Origin: Styela clava
Lineage: Eukaryota > Chordata > Ascidiacea > Stolidobranchia > Styelidae
Reading direction: 5' to 3'
NCBI RefSeq assembly: GCF_964204865.1
Contig: NC_135257.1
Coordinates: forward strand, 13,600,151 to 13,664,150
DNA: 64,000 bases
Under the pieces are notes generated by a model that saw only the letters and a program-made list of their open reading frames with translations, did no database searches and was not told where the DNA came from. This document shows positions 1 through 12,288 of the stretch, in pieces; position 1 is the stretch's first letter, and every line of letters begins with the position of its first letter. The translations under genes and the position numbers were made by a program.

Positions 1-240
1 AATTTTTACTACCTCAATATATATAAATGAATTTTCCAGAAAAATCCGCCGCGAAAAGCTGCGATAAGAAAGATCGAGCAAAACAGTTCTATATTTTAAA
101 TTAAATACAGTTTTGTATTCTCCGCTCAGAATATTAATGTTGTTTTCATGTTACTTAAGGAATCAAAATTATCGTGTTAGACAGCTTATCTTGTTATGCA
201 TGCAAAAGACACATTTAACTTTTTCTATGTTTTTAAACAG

Positions 241-561
241 ATCCAATCAGTTACGTGGGCAGTTCATAATGATCCGAAGTGTTTTCCTGATCCAGACAAA
301 TTTTACCCGGAAAGATTTATCAATCCAGAGGATGGATCCTTCCAAAAATCAAAATATTGGATACCATTCAGCATAGGTAAACGTAATTGTCTCGGAGATC
401 AATTAGCACAAATGGAGCTCTTCATTTTGCTGGTTACGCTGATTCAAAATTTTGACATCTCGGTGAAAGATGGCACAATGATTCCTTCTTTGGATGATGG
501 CATAGAGGGCATTGTCTTTAGCCCTTCACCATTGGACCTGATAATGACTGACAGAGAGTAA
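241..561 (+). CDS. CYP2-like cytochrome P450, last exon only (gene cut by left window edge)
   Basis: This is the terminal coding exon of a heme-thiolate monooxygenase; all earlier exons lie left of the window. It starts after a CAG acceptor at 238-240 and ends in TAA. It encodes the AVHNDP segment, the PERF motif and the heme-binding loop FSIGKRNCLG (nt 367-396), which carries the cysteine that ligates the heme iron, then the L-helix QLAQMELF. At 321 nt it is exactly as long as the last exons of the intact P450 genes at 1939-8000 and 21512-26233, so the frame and acceptor are well supported. It lies 1.4 kb upstream of the next P450 in the same orientation, so the two are probably tandem duplicates. 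The substrate cannot be told from this exon. Confidence 0.9.
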   Translation: MQSVTWAVHNDPKCFPDPDKFYPERFINPEDGSFQKSKYWIPFSIGKRNCLGDQLAQMELFILLVTLIQNFDISVKDGTMIPSLDDGIEGIVFSPSPLDLIMTDRE

Positions 562-1235
562 TTGGGTCGTTGAAATCACTGTTATATACCTATAATTATA
601 TTTCAATAATTATTACTGTTGAATGAGGATAGAAATCACAACACCTTTGTCATGTCTGTTGTACAATGTCGGACCTATCGGAAAGAGCAAACTCTGAGAA
701 ATCATTTCAAAAATGGAAAAGGGGCGATTTATCATATACAATAATTTATGGGGCAACCTGGCACACTGTATTTTGCGTGAATAATATTTCAATTTCATTG
801 TCAAAATAATATGATTATTATCAATTTTATTTTCGAAATAATATGAATGTGTGAACCAGTCGAACATATCGCAGCTTCTTTGTTTTGTGGTTTGGATACT
901 TCCATTGCGACTCCAGGAACATTCAAGGATAAGGATCATTTGGGTTAGACAACTGTTTAAAAATCCTTCATTCAAGTGACCGAATATATGTTAGTAAACA
1001 AACAGCATGTTGAGAAGTTTGGAATGTCTGCAGCTGCGAATTTATTAATATGCGCACTGTAAAGTCGTTTGATAGTCTATATCACCCTTTTCGGCTCCGT
1101 GTTATATTTTGGTATTTGCAATACTAAATTAAAGATTACAAAAATGACAAAACTATCTCTTGTATAACATTTGTCACATTGGAATTCCAAACTATATCCT
1201 GGTATTGACACGTACATTATATTTCGCTTCGTTGT
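562..1235. other. Intergenic, no gene seen
   Basis: This is the 3' flank of the first P450. It is AT-rich, with short ORFs on both strands that show no family motif. There is no clear AATAAA; an ATTAAA-like hexamer near 1127-1132 is the best poly(A) signal candidate. Confidence 0.5.
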
Positions 1236-1572
1236 TTATGATTTATTAATTTTTTCGCATCAAATGTTTGTGAGGTATATAGCGGTACGGAATCTCTCTA
1301 GTCTATCCGAGTCTTTACGACTTGTGTGCGTTGCCTCAAGGCTTGATGCAGAATGTGAACAAGGCTGGTGCAGCCGCAAACGCACTATATGTATTGTCGT
1401 GATATGTATGTTATGATTTATTAATTTTTTCGCATCAAATGTTTGTGAGATATATAAGTACGGAATCTCTCTCGTCTATCCGAGTATTTACGACTTGTGT
1501 GCGTTGCCTCAAGGCTTTATGCAGAATGTGAACAAGGCTGGTGCATCCGCAAACGCACTTATATGTATTGTC
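1236..1572. repeat. Tandem duplication, about 175-bp period, two copies
   Basis: The block beginning TTATGATTTATTAATTTTTT at 1236 recurs at 1411. The two copies match closely through the stretch ending TATTGTC, with a few substitutions and small indels. The ORFs over this block are repeats of each other and show no protein family, so I do not call them genes. Confidence 0.85.
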
Positions 1573-1938
1573 AAAAGACGTGTAGAATATCAACAAACGC
1601 TGACAAAACGTCAGATAGAGTGCATGAGTTTACTAGATTCGGAGATTTGTTTATAATTAACCAAGCATGGCTAGAATTAGATTTTTATGTACAAAAGAAG
1701 TTGTATCGTCTGTCGCAACACTCAATAGCAACCCTAGTCCTTCAGCTATTGAACTATGCGAATTTGGATGCGAAGTTGAATATATTCAGATATTTGCCTT
1801 TTACTTCACAATACTGTAACGTTTTCTTCAATATATACAATAAATGTAAATTATGCAGTTGGTATAGGATACGGTATGATAAAATCGGAATAAAAATCAA
1901 AATAAAAAAAAAGAATTTCCTGATTGCAGTGGAGAAAG
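1573..1938. other. 5' flank of the second P450
   Basis: No coding signal is seen. Just before the ATG at 1939 there is an acceptor-like stretch, TTTCCTGATTGCAG, ending at 1929. It could be the 3' end of a 5'UTR intron or a spliced-leader acceptor. Tunicates do trans-splice, but nothing here proves it. Confidence 0.4.
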
Positions 1939-4900
1939 ATGATTATTCTCACTGGTGCATTGTTGATTGTTTTAACAACGAGTTTGTTCCTGCTTTGGTA
2001 TAGAAGAGACAGTCGATTGCCACCAGGTCCCAGAGGTATACCGATACTTGGTATACTTCCTTTTTTGGGCTCTAATCCAACGAAGAAGTTGACGGAATGG
2101 ACTAATGAATACCACGGGGCATGCACCATGCGAATTGGAAGAACGGACACTGTAGTACTCGCAAATTACGGGAGTATTTATGACGTAAGTATTGCAGTAC
2201 CGGTATTGTAGGATCTTAATTGTAGAAAGCCCCTGCCAGATCCATATTGTACACTCACGTTTTATACTACAGCTTTCGGTGGGACATACTGACATATGCA
2301 ACACGAATTCAGCTGAACAAACAAATGTCTGTTTGTTCCTATATTTTAGATTTGATTAGCGATATTTTCTTTTTCTTATATGTTGGCAAGTAAACTTGAT
2401 AGAAAGGCAAGAATTGCACATAGCAACTCTTCCAGCCGTCTAATCCGCCTCGACCTGATTTTACGAATTATATCAATAACCGGGAGTTTAGATGTACTAA
2501 TCTGCACCCTGGCCACGTGTCAGGAACCTTATGTGCAAACTTTACTATACCGACATATCTTAATCACCAAAAATGAAACATTCTATTGCGACTTAAAAAG
2601 CTACATTCTGTTATTCTAATGTTCTGCTGAAGTGACAGTATTGTTGTCGAATTTGAGCTGCTAGTTTATTGATCAGGCTAACGCTATAATGTTTAGCTGT
2701 TTCCGCATTTTAGCACCAATGAATACAATATGATGTGTTCTAATGTAATGAAATATTTGAAAACATGATCGCCAATGAAAATTGTAATCTGCTTCTATGG
2801 TGTATAAATATTTGCAAAATATAAAACTCCAACCATGCTAAAAGTCTGGCAAATATCTTTACGTTGGTGTGAAATACCTCTAGGAATTCAACGATTTTGA
2901 AATATATGGGATATTTTCATAATCATGTGTCTGTGTTTAGCACGGAGCCTTAATTTTGTGTGTTGAGAAAACCAACTTGACTGGGGAATATGAAGATGTC
3001 TATATATTTTTTGCATTCACTCAATTCACTATCAAATTTCAGGTGTTAATACGCCAAGCTGCCAAAATGGGTGCTCGAGCAGATCTTACCGTTCCCGATG
3101 CAGCCAACAAAGGAATTGGTATCGTCTTTGCCACTCCAAAAATTTCGGAAATTCATAGACCTTTTACACTACAAACTTTTAGAAGGTTATATATGTTTAA
3201 ATACAATCATGGAATTTTTGATTTTCAACGATAAAACTCTGAACTGAACGGAACAAGTTTTAATATCAAATTTGAAATAACGATTAAGTATTCAGAAAAT
3301 ATATATTGGGTACACCACTGCAATACTGAACTGAGCATTTTCCCTCGCCTACCTTCGGTTATATATACGTTTTTTTGTCTGCAGAGAAATTTTCCTCTCA
3401 ACGACTTTTTCGTTTAGGATCCAAGTTCAGACGCAAATGGTGTTCATAATTTTTATAGCAGTACATACATTTGTAGGGACAATCATATTACGGTAAGTTG
3501 ATTGAGTTTCTGTTATTTGGGCAAAACCAGTATTATTAGGTGTAAATGGGGTTTAACTCAGATTCTTTGTATTAGGACAAAACGAGTAACAATTCTTAGT
3601 TGTTGTGCGTCATTCGCGCCGCAGGCCATAGCCCGAGGACAAAATATTTTGTTTCGGTCGTACCATCAAGGTTAGATCTCCTGCCATGCTTGATAGTAAA
3701 TTAACTCAGTTAACCGGTAACTCAATGTCACGGTGTGTATAAAAAAAAGACAAGGTGAGTTTCAAGGCAGAAAGTAACAGTATTTATGCGTAAGATACTG
3801 GAGAATTGTGACGATCAAGTTGGCAATAAAATATCGATTGTGTGCTGGTGAATTGTAATATCTTTGCATTCGTTGTAGGGAGTGAATATCACGCAATCTC
3901 AGAAAGAGGGTGCAATAGAGATCAAGCTAAGGATTGGACCGCTCCCATCTGCCTTTACAACAAAACGTTCAATAATACATAGTATGATGACATTGAATAT
4001 ATGATTTTGCAGTAAAATCGTGAACAATATATTTCGACCGAAAACTAATTCTGAATTTATCATTGTCAACGTTTCATAATTAGCAATCTTGGTACTTCAA
4101 TTATTTTTCACATTTATTGGATCCTTACCAATACAATTAGTGATATTATTTTGAATAAAACGCCACAGAAGATAAACTTGCGATGACGTAATCATTTTTG
4201 AAAAAATTTACATTATAAAGATGATTTGTACCTGAGATGTCGGTTAACGGTTAGAATAAATCGTAACCATTAACCATCTAAAATCGGTCAACCGTTTAAC
4301 CATTCCCAGCCCTAGTTATGACCAACTCGTTTTGTCCTAATTCAAAGAAGCTGAGTTAAACCCGATTCACACTTAATAATACTAGTTTTGTCGGAATTAC
4401 CGAAACTCAATCAACCTAGTATGATTGTCCCTACACATTTGATTGCTAATATATTCGTTTTCTTCGCAGATTGGGAGTGGGTAAAAATACCATGGAAGCC
4501 AGAATACAACAAGAAGCATCATATTTGGTTAAAGCTATACAAGATAAAGAGGAAAATCCGTTCGATCCCAGTGTATATCATAATTTTTATTTGTCATTAT
4601 TAACTATAATGATTTGGTATTTTGAACAACTTACTCCAAAAGATGATATCAACGTTTGAATTTTTTTTTATTGTATAACCTGCTAGCTGTGTACTGCATA
4701 AGCATGTTTATGAGTCTAATGGCCTTCAGTGCACTACTACCTACTGTTAAGTTTACTACAGAATCCCCAGATATCTTTCTTCGGGCGAGTTGTTAATAAA
4801 CATATGAAATTCCGTTTTGATATGATTTGTTAGAATGGAAAAACAATTTTTGTGATTCGTTTCAAAGAATTGACTATAAGACGAAACTGACGCATAAAAA

Positions 4901-7900
4901 TAAAGCAGTATTTTCGATTATATGTATGATAGACTTATTCTAACATGATGTCATTTACATATATTCAAATAAGCGAAATCAGTGAATGGTTTAGTTGCAA
5001 TGATTGAGACAAGCGTTCTGATAGGAGCCGCCACATTTATGTTTTATTTTGTTTTAGCGATTATTTTTGTACGCTGCATTCGACATATCATGTTTAATTA
5101 CGATGGGAGAGAGATATTCATACGATGATAAAATACTGGAACATATGGGATCTAAACTAGTAGGTGGGTGAGCGAAATAGAAATTAATTCTTACAGAACG
5201 ACACACAGATTTTCGCAGTAAATATTAAAGTACTATATTCCTATACCTCAGAAGGAATCATTAACTCAAAAGTATCCGTACAACATCTGCTTACCAAAAT
5301 CTCTCTTATAAAAACTCTGCTTCCACATTATTCTATTTTTAATTTTCCAATTTTTTTGTCACAGACTGCGAGAAAATGGAATATATGTTTTACTAATTGG
5401 CTCATCAAAGTATCTACCACATTTTGCTCCATTCAAAGCTGTAATGAAAAGATATTTAGATGACTTCAATAACGTTGTTGGTAAGATATACAAATAATAA
5501 TTTAATTATTATAAAAATAGTATCAAATTATAGTCACTTACTATTACTCTTCCTTTGGAAATTGAAAAAAAAATCTCATTAAAAATACAAAATGGCAATA
5601 TTTCACGTATTGATTAGCTCAGGATTCAAATGAGTAACTTAGTCAATGTTGTTTCAACGTTTCGTCTGTATAACGAGTTCATCATGTTGTTTTAAGGTTC
5701 CATTGGCAAAATTCGATACTATTTTGATGCTGATTTTACAATAATTTATTTAATTTAACTTATAGGAAAATAAATCACGTTTTCACAGTACCATCGCATT
5801 GATATTTGGTAACAGTTGAAAATATCCCAAATGCTGCTGAGGTACAAGTTGAAATTTCCATTAATTTTACTTGTTCTAATAAACATTCCAAGATTTCTTC
5901 AAAACGAAAGTAAAAGAACACGAAACCACTTACGACGAAAACGAAATGCGAGATTATATCGACATGTTTTTGGAAGAAATGAAAAAGCAAAATCCTGATC
6001 CAACGTTTCATGTGAGAAAATATTTGGAACAATTGATGAATTTAATAATGTATGAAAGTTAGTTGATACATACCTCCAATTTTAATATTGTATCATCGTT
6101 GTTTGAGTGTTTGCACTTATGCAATGATGTCATTTTTGTAAAGCAGATTACTGTTTCAACACTTGTTTTGTGTCGAGAAGCTTCAAAAATCTCAACTTTC
6201 TGGACATCAAATCATTTGACAATTTATTTTAGTTGCCATACGGCCCATACCATGTCTGTTCTTTCCGGTTTCGATTTTACTCAACTCAGGCAAACTTCGT
6301 GCACGTTCTGGTCAGCCAAGAATCTTACTGCAGCAGATTGACCCAGATTATAGTTCAGTCACTTGATAATTTCGTGTGTTTTACGATTTATTATGTGTAA
6401 AACCTGTCGATTTCAAGTAAAGCATTTCCCAATAACATAGGAAATATAGAACATACATCCTTGTATTTAAAAATGCAATAAATAACACTTGTCACATAAT
6501 GTTTAGCATCATAAACATCTCTATGCAAGCTCACAGCTCTAAAAATTTTAATCTAGAAAGATCAATTGTTGATTGCTTTGCACAATATTATGGAAGCAGG
6601 ATCTCAAACTCTGTCATGTACCCTCTCCTGGTGCATGATTGCCTTACTAAAGTATCCGAAATATTACCATATACTTAGAAATGAAATCGATTTCGTAGTT
6701 GGTAAGTTTATTAATATCAATCTCTTTTACATGGTTGTCTGAAGTACGAAATGTGCTTAAAATGGAAGATTTAATGGAAATTTTTTCGGTCTCTGACTCC
6801 ATAAAAATTGTTTCTATACTTGACCAAAGCAAAATTTTTGTTGATTATGTTGCGAGTGCTTTCTCGAGTTAGCGCATACAAGTTGATAGTTGGTATATAT
6901 TTTGATAAACATTCTTTTGATTTCAAAATATTTAATCGTCTGTAATTCAAAAGTTCTGATAGTTAACTTTAGCCTAGTTTATCCCAGCATTTTGGAGACA
7001 ACTTTTTGTTTAGCTCAGCTAGACCAAAACTTTATAGAAGGCGAAATCAGCATGGAGGTAATGCCTGAAAATAAAACTAAAACCAGACATATAGCAACTA
7101 AAACCTCAAAACGAGCCAATGTTCACAACCACGAGTCAAACATGTCTCAAGTGTAAGACAAAATTTCAATTGGTATATGACTTCTTCCTAATTGGTCATT
7201 GCCAGGGTAGTATACACCGAAGCTGTTTGTTTTTGACAAAGAAACATACCTAGCAGATATATTGGGAATGTATTAAATAATTCATAAAGAATTAGCAATA
7301 TGGCGCTCCCAAGCTCCAGCCTTTTAGATGCGGACGCAATCTTTTTGCAGGTTGTGACAGGAAAGTTTCCTTAGCTGATCGTAAGAATATGCCGCGAACG
7401 TTGGCATTTTATCACGAACTGATGCGTCGATGCACTCTTGTCAAAACCTGCCTTAGGCAAACCGTTGAAGACGGAGTAGTTGTCAATGGATACAAATTAC
7501 CAAAAGATACACAGGTGAACTTTGCTTATGAATTTTGATTGGGTTTTCGCGATTTTTTTAATGAGAGAAGATGTTCAGCCTTCGCAATATGAGATTCCTA
7601 GCTGTTATCAATTTTGGCGCCACATCTACGTTTTTATCTCGGCATGTCACATTCATTTTTACTCTTTTATTTTTACCAGATTCGAGTACTTCCGTCGGCA
7701 GTTCATAACGATCCCAAGTGCTTCCCTGACCCAGAAAAATTTTGTCCGGAAAGATTTATCGATCCAGAGGATGGAAGTTTCCAGAAATCAAAATATTGGA
7801 TGCCATTTTCCATTGGTAAACGCGATTGCATTGGCGAACAACTGGCACAAATGGAGCTGTTCATCCTGTTAGTAACAGTTATTCAAAATTTTGACATCTC

Positions 7901-8000
7901 TGTGCGTGATGACACAAAGATACCGTCCTTGGATGATGGCATAGAGGGCGTTGTTTTTACTCCTCCGCCACTGGACCTAGTGTTTGTTCGCAGAGAATGA
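1939..8000 (+). CDS. CYP2-like cytochrome P450, complete, nine exons, 488 aa
   Basis: Probable ER-anchored heme monooxygenase; the substrate is unknown. Exons: 1939-2184, 3043-3185, 4470-4572, 5058-5167, 5365-5480, 5893-6011, 6557-6701, 7351-7514, 7680-8000. All introns are GT-AG; the exon 2 donor (GTTATA) and the exon 6 acceptor (AAG) are weak. The frame stays open through all joins. Residues 1-22 form a hydrophobic N-terminal anchor, followed by WYRRDSRLPPGPRGIP, the positive stop and proline hinge. The I-helix AGSQT is at 293-297, the K-helix ExxR at 350-353 (E350, R353), PERF at 405-408, and the heme loop FSIGKRDCIG at 425-434 with Cys432. Length is normal for CYP2. The C-helix position usually held by Trp is Ser117, while Arg121 is kept. 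The start is the first ATG just before the hydrophobic anchor. Intron 2 holds a 964-bp DNA element. Confidence 0.9.
3472..4435. mobile_element. DNA transposon (non-autonomous) in intron 2 of a P450 gene
   Basis: The ends begin TGTAGGGACAATCAT and are inverted copies of each other. Imperfect similarity runs about 120 bp inward on both sides. The element is flanked by a direct CATT (3468-3471 and 4436-4439), which looks like a 4-bp target duplication. No transposase is visible inside. Near the right end, about 4240-4316, is a stretch reading toward CCCAGCCCTAG that resembles a hAT-type terminus, perhaps a nested relic. The superfamily of the outer element is not clear. Confidence 0.75.
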
Positions 8001-8280
8001 GCTCTGACCGATATTTGTTTGCCTGCATAATTAATTGTGAAATGTAAATGAAAAATCTTTGGTTGGAGTCGAATTTAAATTCAATATTGATGCAGCAATA
8101 TTTCATAATAAGATCTTGGAGGGGAAGGTATGGGGGGGGGACAGATAAAATGAGTGTTTGCGCGAATTGAATCGAGCAATCTCTGCCAATATAAAAATAA
8201 TATTAGCTTTAGTCCATTCCATACCCCTTTTTCTTGAATTGTAATCATCGTTCTTGATCATTTATTTTTATTGCGATGTT

Positions 8281-8292
8281 AATAAAAATAAA
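8281..8292 (+). terminator. Tandem AATAAA poly(A) signals
   Basis: Two adjoining AATAAA hexamers lie 281 nt after the TGA of the complete plus-strand P450, a reasonable 3'UTR length. This is the likely 3' end of that mRNA. Confidence 0.5.
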
Positions 8293-9124
8293 CCGCTTTA
8301 AACAGCAAGTATTTGTGTATATCACTCCATGTTAATTACAGCTTTGTAACGCAGTTTCTCAATTCGTCGTTGGAGTAGTTCTCCCTCTTATAAGTAAAAT
8401 TTAAATGTCGGTATGACGCTTCATTTTCTTGTATACGTATTGAAATATATGGTCTGACTGACTAACAAGACTATCACAAATAACATTGAATGAGCCATTT
8501 TCTATTCATTGCGAACGAGCGGTGGGTATTTGAGTTTCAGACAAACCTTAAAAGTTTTAAGAAGCCTGTATTTCTGGTGAGGTATTTCTGGCCACGTTTT
8601 TACAGTCATTGCGAATTATAATCCTGTCCCACTTTTCTCAGTCATTTTCTTTCAATGAAATAACGCAAACGTGGTCGAATTTACGGTGGTTAGAAGACGA
8701 TGCAAGGCAATGAAAACAAGTCGTAGATAAATGAATCGGGTCAGTGTTGAACCAATTATACAAGACAAGATAGCCGTGTTTCGGGAAAGGATAAGAGATA
8801 GAAATAGAGCGAGATACGATCGACTTGGCGAAAGCATGATTCATAATTTCATATGGAACAACTTTTTTACGACGCTTTCCTACTCTTTGTTGCGTCAAAA
8901 TGGTTTCTAAACCGATGCGAGTCGTTTTCCGCCTGTTTTAAGGTTTGTTCGATCTGAGTTAGTGGATGGAAACCCAAATTGGTCGCGTTCGGGTTTGCGG
9001 CGAGTTCGTCTTCATTACTATTCATAACATTGAGAGGTCCGTATTTTGGCGCAAAGGGCAATAAAACCTCTTTTAGCCTCAAAGACTGGTATGCATTGGT
9101 GTAAATGATTGCGGTCGAAAAATT
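8293..9124. other. Intergenic, no gene seen
   Basis: Short minus-strand ORFs at 8638-9136 have no recognisable motif and differ in composition from the P450 exons. Nothing further is identified. Confidence 0.4.
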
Positions 9125-9205
9125 CCAAGGGTGCAAATGTCCATAAATGCAAATATTCGCGGGTACTAATGTTCACATGTGCAAATGAATGCGGGTGCAA
9201 TTATA

Positions 9206-10173
9206 CGAGGTGCGGCTAAAAAGAAACGGGACTGACGTCACAGATTGCGCAACACGATTAACCATCGGTAATCAACACTTTTGCAGTGTGGCGTAATATG
9301 TGTTCTTTGTTTAACAGCTGTTTTGACACAATATCGCAATTATTTTTGTTTTTCAGGATCCATAAGTGAATGTGATAAATTTATTGTTGAAAAAAAAATG
9401 CTGTGCGAGGTCTGATTGAGTTTTTTGGCGATAGGGGGTTCAATTAAAGAATGACGACTGAGCAAAGAATTAACATTAAATTTTGTGTCAAACTTGGATA
9501 AATGCTTGTCAACTCGGCATGCATTCAATCGTTGAGCTTTCTGTTCCTCAGTCAACTCAAGAGCCTTTGGCATCATTTTGGCACACACCTTTCGCATTCC
9601 CAAAGTGTCAACCAAAATGGTGCGGACCGTTTCTTTGTCCATCCCAATTTCGTTGGCAATGACGCGAATTGTTAAGCGACGGTCACTGCGAACCAACTGC
9701 CAAACCTTTTCGATGTTGGTATCAGTACTGGAAGTGCAAGGCCTCCCTGACCTCGGATCATCCTCCACATCCTCCCTGCCTTCCACAAATCGCTTGTGCC
9801 ATTCAAAAACTCTTGTTCTGGACATGGAAGAATCTCCATAAACATCACGCAACATCTGCAAAGTCTCAGTCGCCGTTTTTTCCAAGTTTGACACAAAATT
9901 TAATGTTAATTCTTTGCTCAGTCGTCATTCTTTAATTGAACCCCCTATCGCCAAAAAATTCCATCAGACCTCGCACAGCATCATTTTTTCAACAAGAAAT
10001 TTATCACATTCACTTATGGATCCTGAAAAGCAAAAATAATTGCGATATTGTGTCAAAACAGCTGTTAAACAAAGAACACATACTACGCCACACTGCAAAA
10101 GTGTTGATAACCGATGGTTGATCGTGTTGCGCAATCTGTGACGTCAGTCCCGTTTCTTTTTAGCCGCACCTCG
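9206..10173 (-). mobile_element. Mariner-family derivative with 293-bp inverted repeats
   Basis: The element is 968 bp and flanked by TA on both sides (9204-9205 and 10174-10175), the target duplication of Tc1/mariner elements. Both ends begin CGAGGTGCGGCTAAAAAGAA. The left arm (9206-9498) and right arm (9881-10173) are inverted copies of equal length with only a few mismatches. The right arm contains the transposase start codon, so the left arm is an inverted copy of the 5' end that replaces the normal 3' end. The element cannot encode a catalytic domain and is non-autonomous. Confidence 0.9.
9499..9928 (-). pseudogene. Truncated, frameshifted mariner transposase (N-terminal HTH part)
   Basis: Reading starts at the ATG 9928-9926 inside the right inverted repeat (MTTEQRINIKFCVKLG) and resumes in another frame after a run of six A (minus strand, about 9875-9880). 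One base fewer would join them. The second frame holds the paired helix-turn-helix region typical of mariner, including WHKRF, EDDPRSGRP, IANEIGMDKETVRTIL and LGMRKVCAKMMP. The DDD catalytic domain is absent because the sequence runs into the left inverted repeat at 9498. It belongs to the family that also gave the vertebrate GVQW3-like proteins. It is not functional. Confidence 0.85.
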
Positions 10174-10790
10174 TATGTGAGTGCAAATGTATACGGCTGC
10201 AAAAGTACGTGAGTCCAAATGTCCGCGGGTGCAAATTTACGCATGTGCATATGCATGTGGGGGCAAATGTCCGCGGGTGCAATTGTATGTGGGTGCAAAT
10301 TACACGAGTTCAAATGACCGTGGGTGCAAAGTTCTGTGGGCGCAAATGTACGCGAGTAAACATGTCCCTGGGAGCAAATGTCCATGGGTGTAAATGTCCG
10401 TGGGTGCACATTTCCATGGGTGCAAATGTCAGTGTGTGCAAAAGTATGCAGCCGCAATTGCCCTGGGTGCAATAATAATTGAACCATTCCACTCTTTGAT
10501 CTGATCGAGAATATTTTTAAAAATAATTTAGTTCACCTACGCTGTATTCACTGCTTCATTAACACTTGCCAAGGTGATCGTACATTTGCACCCACGTACA
10601 TTTGAACCCATACATTTGCACCGGTATATCCGCGGGTTCAATCTATATGCGGGTGCTAAATTCCATGGGTTAGGGTTAGTATGGGTTCAAATATCCGTAA
10701 AAAAAATTTCCATAGGTGCAATAGTATACAGGTGCAATTGTCGTGTATACAAATTACGGGTGCAAATGTACGTGGGTGCAAATGTAATGG

Positions 10791-11396
10791 AACCTTTGCT
10801 CATAGTATAATGGGTGATAACGTACCACAGAGATATATAAATAGAGTGCGCTCCTCTCTCGTTTCCGCGGGACCATTTGAAGGCTCTCTCGTTTTGACGA
10901 TAGACTTCCAACTTTTGCGAGAAGCGTAATGCATTTTTTATGGGGTTAGATAGAAATCATTTTGCGTCGATTTTTCTCGCATATTCTCCTGATCTTGATT
11001 CGTGTCTCATTATGTATCAAACGCTAGTATATCCCAGCCCCCCATACGGTGCTAATTTTGGCAGTTTTATAAATTTGCGAAAGCCGTGAGTTAATAATAT
11101 GGCCAACGTATCAGTCAAAAGCGAACATAAACGACCACAAAACATTAGCCAAGCTGGCTTATCGGAATCGCTTCCCCATTTACCTGTATTTAGCCTTATT
11201 TTATCGACTTAAGTATTTTGCGTAGTGATCTCATTATCGTTGCGTGGCCTGGTTCCGTAGTATCCGAGCTGTACATATAAATAGAACTAAAGAGCGCTTC
11301 ATAAGTGCGTATACCAATATGGAGGTAACTAATATTGTTCGCTTACTCTACACCAAGTTGTGTAAAAGGCAGAATCCCATGGACACATGATATATT
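10791..11396. other. Intergenic, no gene seen
   Basis: Mixed sequence after the minisatellite. No ORF with family motifs, no RNA gene and no clear inverted repeat was recognised. Confidence 0.4.
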
Positions 11397-11508
11397 CACT
11401 TGGCTAACACACACACAATTCCCGAACTCGTAATAAAACTAGAATGACTAATGAGGAAAGTCGGAATAAAGTTATGGCCTAACCTGGTTCACAGACTACG
11501 GGAGTACC
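11397..11508. repeat. Relic of the GGTACTCCCG inverted-repeat element
   Basis: This stretch matches the right half of the element at 25018-25245, sharing CCCGAACTCGTAATA, GGAATAAA.TTAT.GCCTAAC and the terminal ACGGGAGTACC. The left half is not recognisable, so it is a degraded or truncated copy. Confidence 0.6.
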
Positions 11509-12055
11509 AACTAAACTGCGCTTCGCCCTCTGCCGAATTCGTAGGTGGAAGCTTCCCCGTGGAGGTTATTGCATTTTTATGATATAAAGCAAAAACAATT
11601 GTATCCACTCATATCTAATGTATATTCGCCTGAACAACCAATTTTTTTCAAGAACGAGATCCACATCAGACTATAAATTCCCAACTGAAGTATAATTATG
11701 CTTGAATACCCACAAAAAGTCGCATATAGATCCATATGTGACGCACTGGGTAGTAAAATAGACGAAAAACTGGCCAAAACCCGATGCAACACGAAGAAAC
11801 TTAGGAAGCATAAACGCAAAGATGGCGGCGATCAAATTGTCCCGCCCTGCGACAACGCAAAACTAGAGAGAAGATCGTTCCATGTATTTCCAGTTCAGTG
11901 TTACGTACAAGAATACCGACCGGGCTGGCCACTGAGTCACGCCCACTCCCTCGGGTAGAAACTGGTATTATTACGTTTTCTGGTAATATGGCGTTTAAAT
12001 AAAATATTAAAATTCTTACTGTTTTTAATCACAGCATAAAAGTAGCCCTCTGTAC

Positions 12056-12288
12056 CTTGCAATGCTTCTCTTTAGGAAGTCCAGCATTTCAACAAACTGA
12101 GCCTTGATTTTATCACCTACAGAAATCTTGACAATAGCAGTTTTCTGTGGATGCTTGCCACCTTCAGCTCTGGGCTGTTCTAGTTCCGAAATTCCATCAG
12201 TCAAGGTTTTCAGTGATAAAATGTCTTCTGCATCTATTCCAGTTTTGCTACTTGTACTGGTGCTGGATGAACCATTTCCTGACGCCAT
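12056..12288 (-). CDS. Unassigned first-exon-like ORF (hypothetical)
   Basis: An ATG at 12288 opens a frame that begins MASGNGSSSTSTSSKTG, a Ser-rich start, followed by a charged helical stretch (AEDILSLKTLTDGISELE, then VGDKIKAQFVEMLDFLKR). The frame reaches AAG at 12058-12056 directly before a good donor, GTACAG, so it could be a coding first exon of about 78 residues. I find no convincing next exon at lower coordinates and do not recognise the protein. It is richer in GC than its surroundings. It may be a real gene start, a retained exon fragment or a retrocopy piece. Confidence 0.4.

Larger units (their letters stand above)
9125..10790. repeat. Minisatellite of 16-nt units, interrupted by a mariner element
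   Basis: Units of the form GGGTGCAAATGTNCGT repeat imperfectly every 16 nt at 9125-9203, 10176-10475 and 10586-10790; the last block is partly in inverted sense. The mariner derivative at 9206-10173 sits inside the array, so the array is older than the insertion. About 10480-10575 is non-repeat sequence. ORFs across the array show a monotonous His/Thr/Pro/Cys pattern and are not genes. Confidence 0.85.

Noticed and set aside
7610-7625. GGCGCC in the P450 region
   Set aside because: No CAGAC/GTCTG partner at 5 nt and no E-box at 4 nt; isolated hexamer in an intron.
10176-10475. CRISPR-like array
   Set aside because: The repeats are contiguous 16-nt units without spacers, in an animal genome.
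10083-10492. ORFs with monotonous His/Thr/Pro/Cys pattern
   Set aside because: They are frames through the 16-nt minisatellite; no codon structure or homologue expected.
11577-11958. ORFs on both strands as further exons of the 12-kb ORF
   Set aside because: No suitable acceptor in the right frame and no recognisable protein sequence.
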